In this document: positions 54,657 to 62,272 of the stretch, piece after piece
How the letters are laid out: each line of letters opens with the position of its first letter
How positions within the stretch are numbered: position 1 is the first letter of the stretch
NCBI RefSeq assembly: GCF_001610875.1
Contig: NZ_CP011272.1
Span: 3,701,988 to 3,765,987, forward strand
DNA length: 64,000 nt
Direction: 5' to 3'
Origin: Pirellula sp. SH-Sr6A
Lineage (GTDB): Bacteria > Planctomycetota > Planctomycetia > Pirellulales > Pirellulaceae
Program-made: the position numbers and the translations under genes
The notes under the pieces: generated by a model
The model's input: only the letters and a program-made list of their open reading frames with translations
What the model was told of the DNA's origin: nothing
Database searches by the model: none

Positions 54657-55583
54657 CTATTCCTGCGTTCTTGCGCCCGGGATAAGGTAGTTTGTGGGGG
54701 GCATGCTTTCCATCCAGGTCTGAAGAACGAGATGGGATGCGGTGGGGTGATGCCGACGCGCCAATTGCTCGACCGCGATCGCAACGAGCCGGCTAGTCAA
54801 ACGTGGATCGGGGGGAATCGGTTCTCCCTCCGCAGGACCGAGGGATCCTCCGCTCCATCCGATTGCCGCCGCCAGGGCCGCGACGGGGCCCGCCCACTTC
54901 AGTTTCTTCGCTAGTTCCAAGGCCGCGACCCGATCGGCGTCGTTTGGTTGCTCCATCCAATTGCGGCAGTGAGTCCAAGCATCCCGTTCGGCCGGCTTTT
55001 GGGGTGATTCAAGATGAGTCCCGATCAATGCACCGGCCCATGCGATCAGTTCGTGTCGATCGCAGTGGAAGCCTTTCCATCGCAGGGAATCGCTGTACCG
55101 ATTGGCACTGACTAGCTTGCGTTCAATGGCATCGCCTTGGGAGCCATCCGACACGAGTTCGGAGGGGTCCTCTTCGATTTCGAGGTAAGTCACCCTCTCC
55201 GCCCAATGCGCTACATCGAATTCAGCGCGCGCCGTCTGGGTATCGACCATTCCCATTCCCGGCATGGGTACCGAAGCACCTTCGATCGCGAAGAGGAACT
55301 CGGATCGACCGATGCTGAGCCTGTCGCGATCATGCAAAAGGTGCTCGCAGGGATTGGCTAATGGACTGCCGTTGAGCAGCGGGCTGCTCGACGCGGATCG
55401 GACGACCAAGACTCCTGCGTGGGGTTCGCAGCGAATGACGAATGGTGAGTCGTCCATACGATCATCTTCCGGGATGGCAAAGTCATTCCAATCCGAGCGT
55501 CCAACGCTCGCCAGCTGACCGCTGCGCAGAACAAATCGCTGCCCCGTAGAAGGACCTGAAGTGACGGTGATGGCAATTCGCAT
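54657..55583 (-). CDS. FHA-domain protein with C-terminal DUF6931-like domain
   Basis: A 308-residue soluble protein. An N-terminal FHA domain (residues about 1-110) shows LASVGRSDWNDFAIPEDD (the G-R-S phosphothreonine-binding motif), FVIRCEPHAGVLVVRS and PLLNGSPL with the conserved N-G. Residues about 130-308 resemble DUF6931: HCRNWMEQPNDADRVAALE, AAAIGWSGGSLGPAEGEPIPP, and SRLVAIAVEQLARRH. This domain is common beside VgrG in type VI-linked neighbourhoods, from memory. GAGGG precedes the ATG. FHA proteins of type VI systems bind phospho-threonine targets to trigger assembly; here the kinase is not encoded nearby. It lies 21 bases downstream of vgrG and is coupled to the giant gene behind it. 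Confidence 0.8.
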   Translation of the reverse strand: MRIAITVTSGPSTGQRFVLRSGQLASVGRSDWNDFAIPEDDRMDDSPFVIRCEPHAGVLVVRSASSSPLLNGSPLANPCEHLLHDRDRLSIGRSEFLFAIEGASVPMPGMGMVDTQTARAEFDVAHWAERVTYLEIEEDPSELVSDGSQGDAIERKLVSANRYSDSLRWKGFHCDRHELIAWAGALIGTHLESPQKPAERDAWTHCRNWMEQPNDADRVAALELAKKLKWAGPVAALAAAIGWSGGSLGPAEGEPIPPDPRLTSRLVAIAVEQLARRHHPTASHLVLQTWMESMPPTNYLIPGARTQE

Positions 55584-55604
55584 CTGAAAAACGCCCTCGC
55601 GTGA

Positions 55605-57584
55605 TTAGTTGATGTTGATCACTCCACCCTTCAAGTCGAGCGTTGCCGATGCCTCGACTTTTCCGGTTGTCGAAGTCATCTCGGCCGAAAGTCCCGCTTC
55701 GATTTTGATATTGGTGGATTTGAGGGTGATGCTCGATCCATCGATGACAATACTACTACCTCCGACCTGCAAAGTGATTTTTTGCCCAGCGTCGATGGTG
55801 CAGGTGCCTGATGGAATGGAGATAGATTGGTTACCAGCCGAGATAGTGAGCGAATCGTTTCCTTGTTCGATCTTCGTGGTGCGATCGCCGGTTTTGATAG
55901 TCTCCTTTTGGTCCTTCCAGATCTCGATCGTTTGGCTGCCGTCGCTCGATTCTTGTGTCCCCACGTGGATGGTTTGGTTGTTGAAGACGTCGACGGTCTG
56001 ATCGCCTTTATCCTTTTTGATAAATCCAACTTTGAGGCTATCGTTGTTTTCGACGACCCGTTCGAAGTCCTTTTCGGCGTGGAAGTAGACGAGTTCTTCG
56101 TCTTTCTTGTCGACGAATCGCAACTCGTTATACGTCTCTGCGGTGCCGGAGGGGGTCGACCTGGTCTTGATACCGCTCGTCGCCGCTTGATCGGGAAGTG
56201 CATATGGGACGACTTGGTCGGTGTTGTAGACACGACCGGTGATAAGGGGACGATCGGGGTCACCTTCCAAAAACTCCACGACGACTTCTTGACCGATTCG
56301 CGGAATGAACATGGCTCCCCAGGATTTGCCTGACCAGATTTGCGCGACGCGAATCCAGCAGGAGCTGTTTTCATTGGAAGTCCCTTCGCGATCCCAAGGG
56401 AATTGAACCTTGACTCGTCCGAGATTATCGGTCCATATTTCCTCTCCGTTCTTTCCAACAACCTTGGCGGTCTGGGGGCCCGCGATAATCGGCCTAGGAG
56501 TGGTGACCGGCGTTCGGAACTGTTGGGTCTTTTTGATTGCAACGAACTCCACGATCGATTCGTTATCGGAGTCCTGTCGGGCTTGGTCGATCTCTCCCGA
56601 AGTGATGGTGGTTCGAGACGAGATGATCAGATAAAGCTCATTCTCGGAATTCGATGGATGTTCGGATAATTGGAAGACGTATCCCGGTCTTAGTCTCCAA
56701 GACTTTGCAACACCTTGGATTTGCGCGAACTGGCTACCATGCAATTCCGACAGGACTCGCACGTAGTTAGTGCCATCCGCTGTTTCGGAGTAGAGTCCGG
56801 GGTAGTCGAAATGTTCGAAGCTCGAATGGGGGTGTGATTGCTCCCCGTTGAGTCGGACTTCCAGATTGACGTTCGGCTTGATGTAGTCAAAATCCCTATA
56901 AACAAACTTGCCCGGTTGAATTACCAGGCGATGTTTCCACACGTAAATATGCTCGTCGGCCGCTTCCGCATTGTTGGGCGGTCGAAATGGAATTGTGGGG
57001 GTGCCGCTGATTTTGGCGTGGGATGAAACGTTGTCGACCAAAATCATCTTGTGGTCGGATTGCGAGTGATCGAAGTAATAGTAGATCCCTTCCTGCTCCA
57101 TCAATCGGCTCGCGAACTGAAAGTCCGATTCTCGATATTGCACGCAGTAATCTCGGACCTTGTACGTCTTCGTGAGTTTGGATTGGTAATCGGTCAACCC
57201 ATTCTTGGTTCGAAAAACATATTCAATGATTTTCGATGGATCCAATTGCTGGTGGATCCGGCAATCGCTCGTGTGAGTTAAGAGCCAGAACCAAGGCTTC
57301 AATTCGAATTTGTACAAGAAATAACTACCGATCTCGCCGACCAGTTCAAAGTGCGAGATGATTCCGTGAAAGAATCGTGATTCTCCCCAGTTCGCTACTT
57401 CGATCGCAACCGATTTGCCGATCGTCAGATAGGGGCTGATGTCGGATTTGGTCGAAAGGACTTCGACCTGGATGGAGAACAGCCGCCCCAAGTGTTCTTC
57501 TGCAACCAGTTTTCGGAAGATCGTCGACTCGTCAAAAACACCGTGAATCTTGTTGATGCGTTGGGCGTTGACTCCGCTCGACAT
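55605..57584 (-). CDS. VgrG/TssI-like spike protein
   Basis: A 659-residue protein of full VgrG layout. The gp27-like N-terminal half (residues about 1-375) contains LVAEEHLGRLFSIQVEVLST, quoted in part, and LMEQEGIYYYFDHSQSDHKMILVD, the FxxxxLxxEGIxYxFxH motif. The gp5-like OB region (about 380-470) carries the most conserved block: KVVGKNGEEIWTDNLGRVKVQFPWDREG (quoted as WTDNLGRVKVQFPWDREG), SCWIRVAQIWSGKSWGAMFIP and EVVVEFLEGDPDRPLITGRVYN. The C-terminal 190 residues form a beta-helix (GNQSISIPSGTCTIDAGQ), ending without an effector extension. VgrG trimers form the puncturing tip of contractile secretion systems; no Hcp, TssB, TssC, TssK or PAAR gene is in the window, so it is an orphan or distal locus here. 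Confidence 0.92.
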   Translation of the reverse strand: MSSGVNAQRINKIHGVFDESTIFRKLVAEEHLGRLFSIQVEVLSTKSDISPYLTIGKSVAIEVANWGESRFFHGIISHFELVGEIGSYFLYKFELKPWFWLLTHTSDCRIHQQLDPSKIIEYVFRTKNGLTDYQSKLTKTYKVRDYCVQYRESDFQFASRLMEQEGIYYYFDHSQSDHKMILVDNVSSHAKISGTPTIPFRPPNNAEAADEHIYVWKHRLVIQPGKFVYRDFDYIKPNVNLEVRLNGEQSHPHSSFEHFDYPGLYSETADGTNYVRVLSELHGSQFAQIQGVAKSWRLRPGYVFQLSEHPSNSENELYLIISSRTTITSGEIDQARQDSDNESIVEFVAIKKTQQFRTPVTTPRPIIAGPQTAKVVGKNGEEIWTDNLGRVKVQFPWDREGTSNENSSCWIRVAQIWSGKSWGAMFIPRIGQEVVVEFLEGDPDRPLITGRVYNTDQVVPYALPDQAATSGIKTRSTPSGTAETYNELRFVDKKDEELVYFHAEKDFERVVENNDSLKVGFIKKDKGDQTVDVFNNQTIHVGTQESSDGSQTIEIWKDQKETIKTGDRTTKIEQGNDSLTISAGNQSISIPSGTCTIDAGQKITLQVGGSSIVIDGSSITLKSTNIKIEAGLSAEMTSTTGKVEASATLDLKGGVININ

Positions 57585-57686
57585 TTCGAACTACCTTTCA
57601 AGCAATCACTGCAATATCGAACAGGAAAAGATCTCGGTGGTGTGGGCATCGCTCCGGATCGCTCGAGAACATTCAGTGCCCAACTC

Positions 57687-57732
57687 CGTACTGTACCCAA
57701 ACCAGTCACTCGCACTGTACCCAAACCAATCA
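57687..57732 (+). repeat. Two direct copies of a 22-bp unit
   Basis: CGYACTGTACCCAAACCARTCA occurs at 57687-57708 and 57711-57732, with two differing bases (C/T and G/A) and period 24. The second copy ends with the stop codon of the small minus-strand gene at 57730. They lie between that gene and vgrG. Confidence 0.8.
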
Positions 57733-57942
57733 ACTATCGCGACTCTTCGAACCTTTTCCGCCCCGCATGGTACTGATGTTCGAAGCCACTTCTTTCATCT
57801 CGCGTCTCCGGTTCTTGGCGACTTGATAATGTCGCTGGAGACGGGCGTGTTTCGCTCGCAAGTTGAGATGGAGGTTTTTCAAGAAGGAAAGCCCGGGAAC
57901 TTCTTTTAGTTCATTGAGGATGCTATCGAGTAATTCGAACAT
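57730..57942 (-). CDS. Small basic protein upstream of vgrG
   Basis: Seventy residues from the ATG at 57942, which has GGAAG about seven bases before it (GCGGAAGAATCGCATG). The sequence MFELLDSILNELKEVPGLSF leads into an amphipathic helix and a strongly basic tail (NRRREMKEVASN, KGSKSRDS). No domain, signal or membrane segment was recognised. A 13-residue longer start is possible. It sits 145 bases upstream of vgrG on the same strand and may start that transcript. It could be an adaptor or chaperone, but that is only a guess. Confidence 0.48.
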   Translation of the reverse strand: MFELLDSILNELKEVPGLSFLKNLHLNLRAKHARLQRHYQVAKNRRREMKEVASNISTMRGGKGSKSRDS

Positions 57943-58099
57943 GCGATTCTTCCGCTTCCCTAAGAGACGACTCCTGGTCAAAGCGATGGTTGTATGCGAA
58001 CCTGAGCTACCCAGTGCGGCTCGGCTCCCACTATACTATCGTCGATTTCGAGCTGCAACTTCGTTGCAGTCAAAGGAAATAACGAAACCCATCAGGAAA

Positions 58100-60190
58100 A
58101 TGCAATCATCGGAAGACGAAGCCCGGGAACCGGATCTCTCGCTGATTGGGATCAACCCCAGGGAAGTATTCGAGCTAGGGGCGCGGGCGGCCCAGTCGGG
58201 TGACTGGAACACAGCGGTGCAATGCTATCGTCGTGTTACCCAGCTCGCTCCGCAGGTGGAGGCGGGGCATTTCAATCTGGGAAACGCTCTTTTTGAACTG
58301 GCTCGATTCCGTGAGGCGGCGGACGCGTACCGTGCAGCGCTGGCATTATCCGATGACCCTGCCAGCTGGAACAATCTTGGCAACGCGTTGAGCGAACTGC
58401 AGGAGTCCGAAGATGCCGCAGCCGCCTACGTTCGAGCTCTTCGGAGCAGCAGCATTCCTCCTGAGCTGGCGTCGCAATGTTTCTTCCATTTAGGACGTGT
58501 CCAGCTGGCACTCGCTCGCTATTCGGACGCCGCAGATTCGTTTTGCCGGTCTTGGGAGAAAGCCCCCGGCAATCCTCGTCCCGTGGAGCGTGGTCTCCGA
58601 ACATTGGGACTCCTTCGCGAATGGGATCGCGGGGTGCGTTTGGGAGAGGAGGCTCTCGCGCATGATCGTTGTAAAATCGATGCTTGTTTTGGGCTCAGCG
58701 CTCTCTGGGAGGAGCGGGATCGCTGGGATTTAGCATTGTCGTACTTGGTGCAAGCGGTCGACTGGTTTCCGGAAGACCCGCGCACCTTTTCGAGGTTGGC
58801 TCAGCATCACGCACGGCGAGGTCGTGTGTCGGAAGCTACCGCCTGCATCCATCGTGCGGCCACGCTTCGAGAACCGTCTGCAGAATTATTTAGCCACTGG
58901 ATTCAGATGCTCCAGCTCTCTTCGGTGCATCATCCGAACAAAGTGCGAGATGAAGCGAAGAATTGGCGAGTTGCGAAGTCTGGGCCTACGCGATCGAGCG
59001 TCCCCCCGTTTGGCAGAGCGCATCCCACGCGTTCCGAAACCAAAAACGGGGAGGACGAAGTAGTCTCCTCGAGTCCCCAAACAACTCGAGGTCGGCGCAT
59101 TGCTGTTTTGGTTCATGAAGAGGCGTTGGAAGCCATTGTATTTCAGCTTTTGCCCTATCTGAAGCAACGCGACCGATCCCTTCACTCGATCCATATCTAT
59201 TGGTGCTCCCTCGACGAGCATCCGATTCAGAAGGAGCTACAACCGCTCGTCGATCAGTGGTCGATGTCCCACCAATGGACCGACGCATCGATCGCAGGGC
59301 GCATGGAGGCAGAGAGGTCCGATATCTTGGTCGACATGATCGGGCATGGTCCTTCCACGAGGCTGGGAGTGGGCAAGCTTCAGCCCGCAAAGGTAAATGT
59401 TTTTTGGAACTACTCGCAACAGACGAGCGGTCAGCCCGATTTTGCCTTTCGCCTTTTGCATCATTCCGACCCCGCCGCGTTCCGGCATGAAGCAACGGAA
59501 TCCGCCGTCGTCGTGAATTATCCAGCGATGACGGAATCGGATCTGCCCCCGGAGGAATTCGACCCTGCTTTGGATGAAACGTCGAAGATACTTCCGCTCC
59601 GATTTGGGTTTTGCGGCGCGATGAAATGGATGACTCACGAGTCCCTCGATTTTTGGGCCTCCCTCCTCGCTGCGTTTCCCGATTCCTCGCTAACCCTACT
59701 ATCGTCGGAGTTAAGAAGCCAAGGAACGGATGGGGAGATTCGCGACGGATTCGCGCGTCGAGGTATTCTCGAGTCGAGAATCTGCGTAGATTCCGATTAC
59801 GATCCAAGTTCCTTTGCGTCGATTGCAAAATGGTGTCAAGGGCTGGACGTTTTTGTAACGAGCCTGCCTGTCGCTTCGATGCCGAGCCCGCTGGCAGCCC
59901 TTTCCACGGGATGCTCGGTAGCGGGTTTGCTCGGGGATTCTGCTCCCCGAAGTGGGCTCGCACCGTTGCAGTCGCTCTTACCCGAGTCCGTGGTTCTGGG
60001 CTCCACCGTTCCAGAGTGTATCGACGCGCTTCGGGGGAAGCTCGAGCAACTCCGAGTCTACCGACAGCAGCGAGTCGAGCGACGACACGCGTTTCTGCGT
60101 TCGCCACTTGCGAAGGGGGACGTTTATGCTCGCTCGATCGACGATGCTTGGTTGGAAGTCATCGATCGATTCTCGCGAGTGAATGCCTGA
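58100..60190 (+). CDS. TPR protein with degenerate GT41 (O-GlcNAc-transferase-like) C-terminus
   Basis: A 696-residue protein. The ATG at 58100 is preceded by AGGA; the upstream frame back to 57863 overlaps the divergent small gene and looks non-coding. Residues about 20-280 hold TPR repeats: AVQCYRRVTQLAPQVEAGHFNLG, quoted within CYRRVTQLAPQVEAGHFNLG, AADAYRAALALSDDPASWN and ALSYLVQAVDWFPEDPRT. Residues about 330-690 resemble bacterial SPINDLY/OGT enzymes: DILVDMIGHGPSTRLGV, NVFWNYSQQTSGQPDFAFRL, FGFCGAMKW and LAALSTGCSVAGLLGD. Several expected donor-binding residues are changed, so activity is doubtful. Family members add GlcNAc or fucose to proteins. The stop overlaps the next gene by eight bases. 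Confidence 0.8.
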   Translation: MQSSEDEAREPDLSLIGINPREVFELGARAAQSGDWNTAVQCYRRVTQLAPQVEAGHFNLGNALFELARFREAADAYRAALALSDDPASWNNLGNALSELQESEDAAAAYVRALRSSSIPPELASQCFFHLGRVQLALARYSDAADSFCRSWEKAPGNPRPVERGLRTLGLLREWDRGVRLGEEALAHDRCKIDACFGLSALWEERDRWDLALSYLVQAVDWFPEDPRTFSRLAQHHARRGRVSEATACIHRAATLREPSAELFSHWIQMLQLSSVHHPNKVRDEAKNWRVAKSGPTRSSVPPFGRAHPTRSETKNGEDEVVSSSPQTTRGRRIAVLVHEEALEAIVFQLLPYLKQRDRSLHSIHIYWCSLDEHPIQKELQPLVDQWSMSHQWTDASIAGRMEAERSDILVDMIGHGPSTRLGVGKLQPAKVNVFWNYSQQTSGQPDFAFRLLHHSDPAAFRHEATESAVVVNYPAMTESDLPPEEFDPALDETSKILPLRFGFCGAMKWMTHESLDFWASLLAAFPDSSLTLLSSELRSQGTDGEIRDGFARRGILESRICVDSDYDPSSFASIAKWCQGLDVFVTSLPVASMPSPLAALSTGCSVAGLLGDSAPRSGLAPLQSLLPESVVLGSTVPECIDALRGKLEQLRVYRQQRVERRHAFLRSPLAKGDVYARSIDDAWLEVIDRFSRVNA

Positions 60191-61286
60191 CGAAGGGCCA
60201 CAACCATCAGGAAATAAATTGAGCACGAAGAACATTCAAAAGCTTTTCGCTTCCATCACGCACCAGAGCATTTGCCTTTACATGGAGAAGACTGGCTGGT
60301 CTTCCATGCAACGTGGGGATCGGCTCGATTTTCAGAAACAACTGGAGAATTCGGAGACGCCTCAAACCCTCTACATTACCGCTCGAGAGGATCATCCCAA
60401 GTTTCGGAGCTTGGTACCGAATTTGATATTCAGCCTTTCGGTCTTGGAGGAACGCGAGGCTTACAGCGTCGCGGAGAGTATCCATCGCGTTGTGCAGGAA
60501 ATGCGTCGTCCAGACGGAACTCCCTCTTCGGGATCGGTTGCGAGCGTTTCGGCCGAACCTACCTCACCCACCCGTAGCGATCGCGAGCGATCGAGGTGGA
60601 TTCGGATTCGAAACGGTACCTCTTCGTCGATCGAGGTTGCTTGGGGAGAGCAACGCAATTCAGCACGGTTACCTGGGGGGGAAACGTTGTTGGTGGACCC
60701 GTCCGACTTCGAGCTGGGGTTCGAGGTTCAAGGCGATGTGAGGATTTTCGGCGCACCCAAGAGAGAGGGGCTTCGAATACGTCCACTTCTCGATTTGCCA
60801 GGCCGCAGGATTTCGAGCCCGAAGCTCGTCGAGCAGCAGATCCTTCGTATCCTGCACAGTCAGCGTGATACGACCGATTCGGCGTTGCCTGAGTCATTTG
60901 ATGCTCCGCAGAACGAATGGCTCGGTTTGGTGCATCGATTCTTTTTCGCCAACGGCGTGCATGATTCGGGGAAAGTCGCGTTGCCGACACGGGAAGCGAC
61001 GGGGCAGCTCTTGCGGTCTTTGTCCATGTTGCTGGCAGATCTTTCCGAACGCTTGGATTCTACCGAGGGTCATTGGAAGGGAGAGCATTCTAGTTCACTT
61101 TTCGAAATCAGCCGCTGGCTTTTGGCGATGTGGGGAATTACATTCACCGCTGATCCTGATGCACCGTTTCAGCTTTGCACTGCATTGCTCTCGGACCGCG
61201 GTACCACTCCCATCCAAACGCTTGAATGGCTGGAGGCGAACTGTGAATCGATCGCCGGTGTAGACATAGACACGTCCCTACCCTAG
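60183..61286 (+). CDS. Hypothetical protein between GT41-like and channel genes
   Basis: I do not recognise this 367-residue protein. It starts with an ATG eight bases inside the preceding gene, so the two are translationally coupled. No signal peptide or membrane helix is present. A first domain (residues about 15-110) has the acidic/hydrophobic pattern LFASITHQSICLYMEKTGW, then a linker rich in Ser/Pro (about 112-135), and then a beta-rich segment (RWIRIRNGTSSSIEVAWGE, quoted as RIRNGTSSSIEVAWGE) like a small Ig or PEGA fold, then helices with LLRSLSMLLADLSERLD and FEISRWLLAMWGITF. It may be a partner of either neighbour; function unknown. Confidence 0.7.
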   Translation: MPDEGPQPSGNKLSTKNIQKLFASITHQSICLYMEKTGWSSMQRGDRLDFQKQLENSETPQTLYITAREDHPKFRSLVPNLIFSLSVLEEREAYSVAESIHRVVQEMRRPDGTPSSGSVASVSAEPTSPTRSDRERSRWIRIRNGTSSSIEVAWGEQRNSARLPGGETLLVDPSDFELGFEVQGDVRIFGAPKREGLRIRPLLDLPGRRISSPKLVEQQILRILHSQRDTTDSALPESFDAPQNEWLGLVHRFFFANGVHDSGKVALPTREATGQLLRSLSMLLADLSERLDSTEGHWKGEHSSSLFEISRWLLAMWGITFTADPDAPFQLCTALLSDRGTTPIQTLEWLEANCESIAGVDIDTSLP

Positions 61287-61319
61287 TTGCTTTCCTATTT
61301 CCGTTTACGGAGTTACCAA

Positions 61320-62237
61320 GTGGTCGAGTTTTGTAAACGAGTCACCGAATCGTCGCTGTTCAACAGATCGATCCTTGGGCTGATCGTTTTGTCTGGTATT
61401 CTCGTCGGCGTGGAAACCTATCCAGCTTTTGGAGAGGGGACTCGATGGGGGGAGCTACTGCAGTGGATCCAGTCCGTAATTCTTCTGGTGTTTGTGATCG
61501 AAATCGCGATGAAAATCATCGCTTGTGGTAGCAAGCCTCAGAAGTTTTTCGCGGAACCTTGGAACTTATTCGATCTCGCCATCATTCTGATCTGTCTGCT
61601 ACCCTTTAATTTGCAGTCGGCAGCAGTGGTTCGCATGGCTCGTATATTGCGGGCTCTTCGCATGATTACCATCCTGCCGAGGTTGCGATTGCTGGTTAGC
61701 GCTCTGCTCCGTTCGATCCCTTCGCTGGGGTATATTGGCGTTCTTCTCGGTCTTCACTTCTATATTTATTCGGTCATTGGGACCATCGCGTTTGGAAAGA
61801 ACGATCCCATTCGATTTGGGTCGCTTCATGCAACCGCATCCACGTTGTTTCAAGTCCTCACGTTGGAAGGTTGGAATGACGTGCGCGACACGCAAGTCAT
61901 GGGGAGCGATGTGACGTACGATGAAAGTTGGAAAGAGATCACTTCGTCGAATCGTATATCGCAGCCGATGCCATTGTCCGCTACGTTCTATTTCATGTCT
62001 TTTATTCTTCTCGGAACGATGATCATGCTCAATCTCTTTACGGGAGTGATCATTAGTAGTATGGAGGAGGCCCAATCGGAAGTCGCCGACCATGGGGACC
62101 GAGAAACGCAGCTGGCAGAGAAAGGTTTTTTAACCTTGCATGATGAGCTGGCTATTATCAACGATCAGCTTCACAAAATCGCTGCTCAGGTCGCGAAGCT
62201 TCAAAATCCGCCGTCGGAAACAGACCGTTTGTCTTGA
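61320..62237 (+). CDS. Voltage-gated cation channel (NaChBac-like)
   Basis: A 305-residue channel with six transmembrane segments. The voltage sensor S4 is textbook: arginines 105, 108, 111 and 114 every third residue (RMARILRALRM), plus R121 and R123. The pore loop reads FQVLTLEGWNDV, so the filter is T181-L-E-G-W-N-D, close to the TLESW type of sodium-selective bacterial channels, with Ser replaced by Gly. The C-terminus has a predicted helix with coiled-coil character (LAEKGFLTLHDELAIINDQLHKIAAQVAKL). I choose GTG at 61320, which has ACGGAG eight bases before it; a TTG at 61287 directly after the previous stop is possible. Sodium or calcium selectivity is inferred. Confidence 0.85.
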   Translation: MVEFCKRVTESSLFNRSILGLIVLSGILVGVETYPAFGEGTRWGELLQWIQSVILLVFVIEIAMKIIACGSKPQKFFAEPWNLFDLAIILICLLPFNLQSAAVVRMARILRALRMITILPRLRLLVSALLRSIPSLGYIGVLLGLHFYIYSVIGTIAFGKNDPIRFGSLHATASTLFQVLTLEGWNDVRDTQVMGSDVTYDESWKEITSSNRISQPMPLSATFYFMSFILLGTMIMLNLFTGVIISSMEEAQSEVADHGDRETQLAEKGFLTLHDELAIINDQLHKIAAQVAKLQNPPSETDRLS

Positions 62238-62272
62238 GTGGCTTCGCGGTCCCACCGACGGGCGCGATCGAG

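Noticed and set aside
42432-57584. A complete type VI secretion system
   Set aside because: Only VgrG and an FHA protein match type VI parts. No sheath, tube, baseplate, ATPase or PAAR gene is visible, so the full system cannot be claimed.
57425-57733. Frame extending vgrG upstream or an extra short gene there
   Set aside because: It reads the 22-bp repeats as a repeated GLGTVR pattern and overlaps vgrG in a different frame; no support beyond being open.
58986-60107. 373-codon antisense frame in the GT41-like gene
   Set aside because: Arg/Ser/Pro-rich composition without any motif; the plus-strand gene has clear TPR and GT41 patterns.
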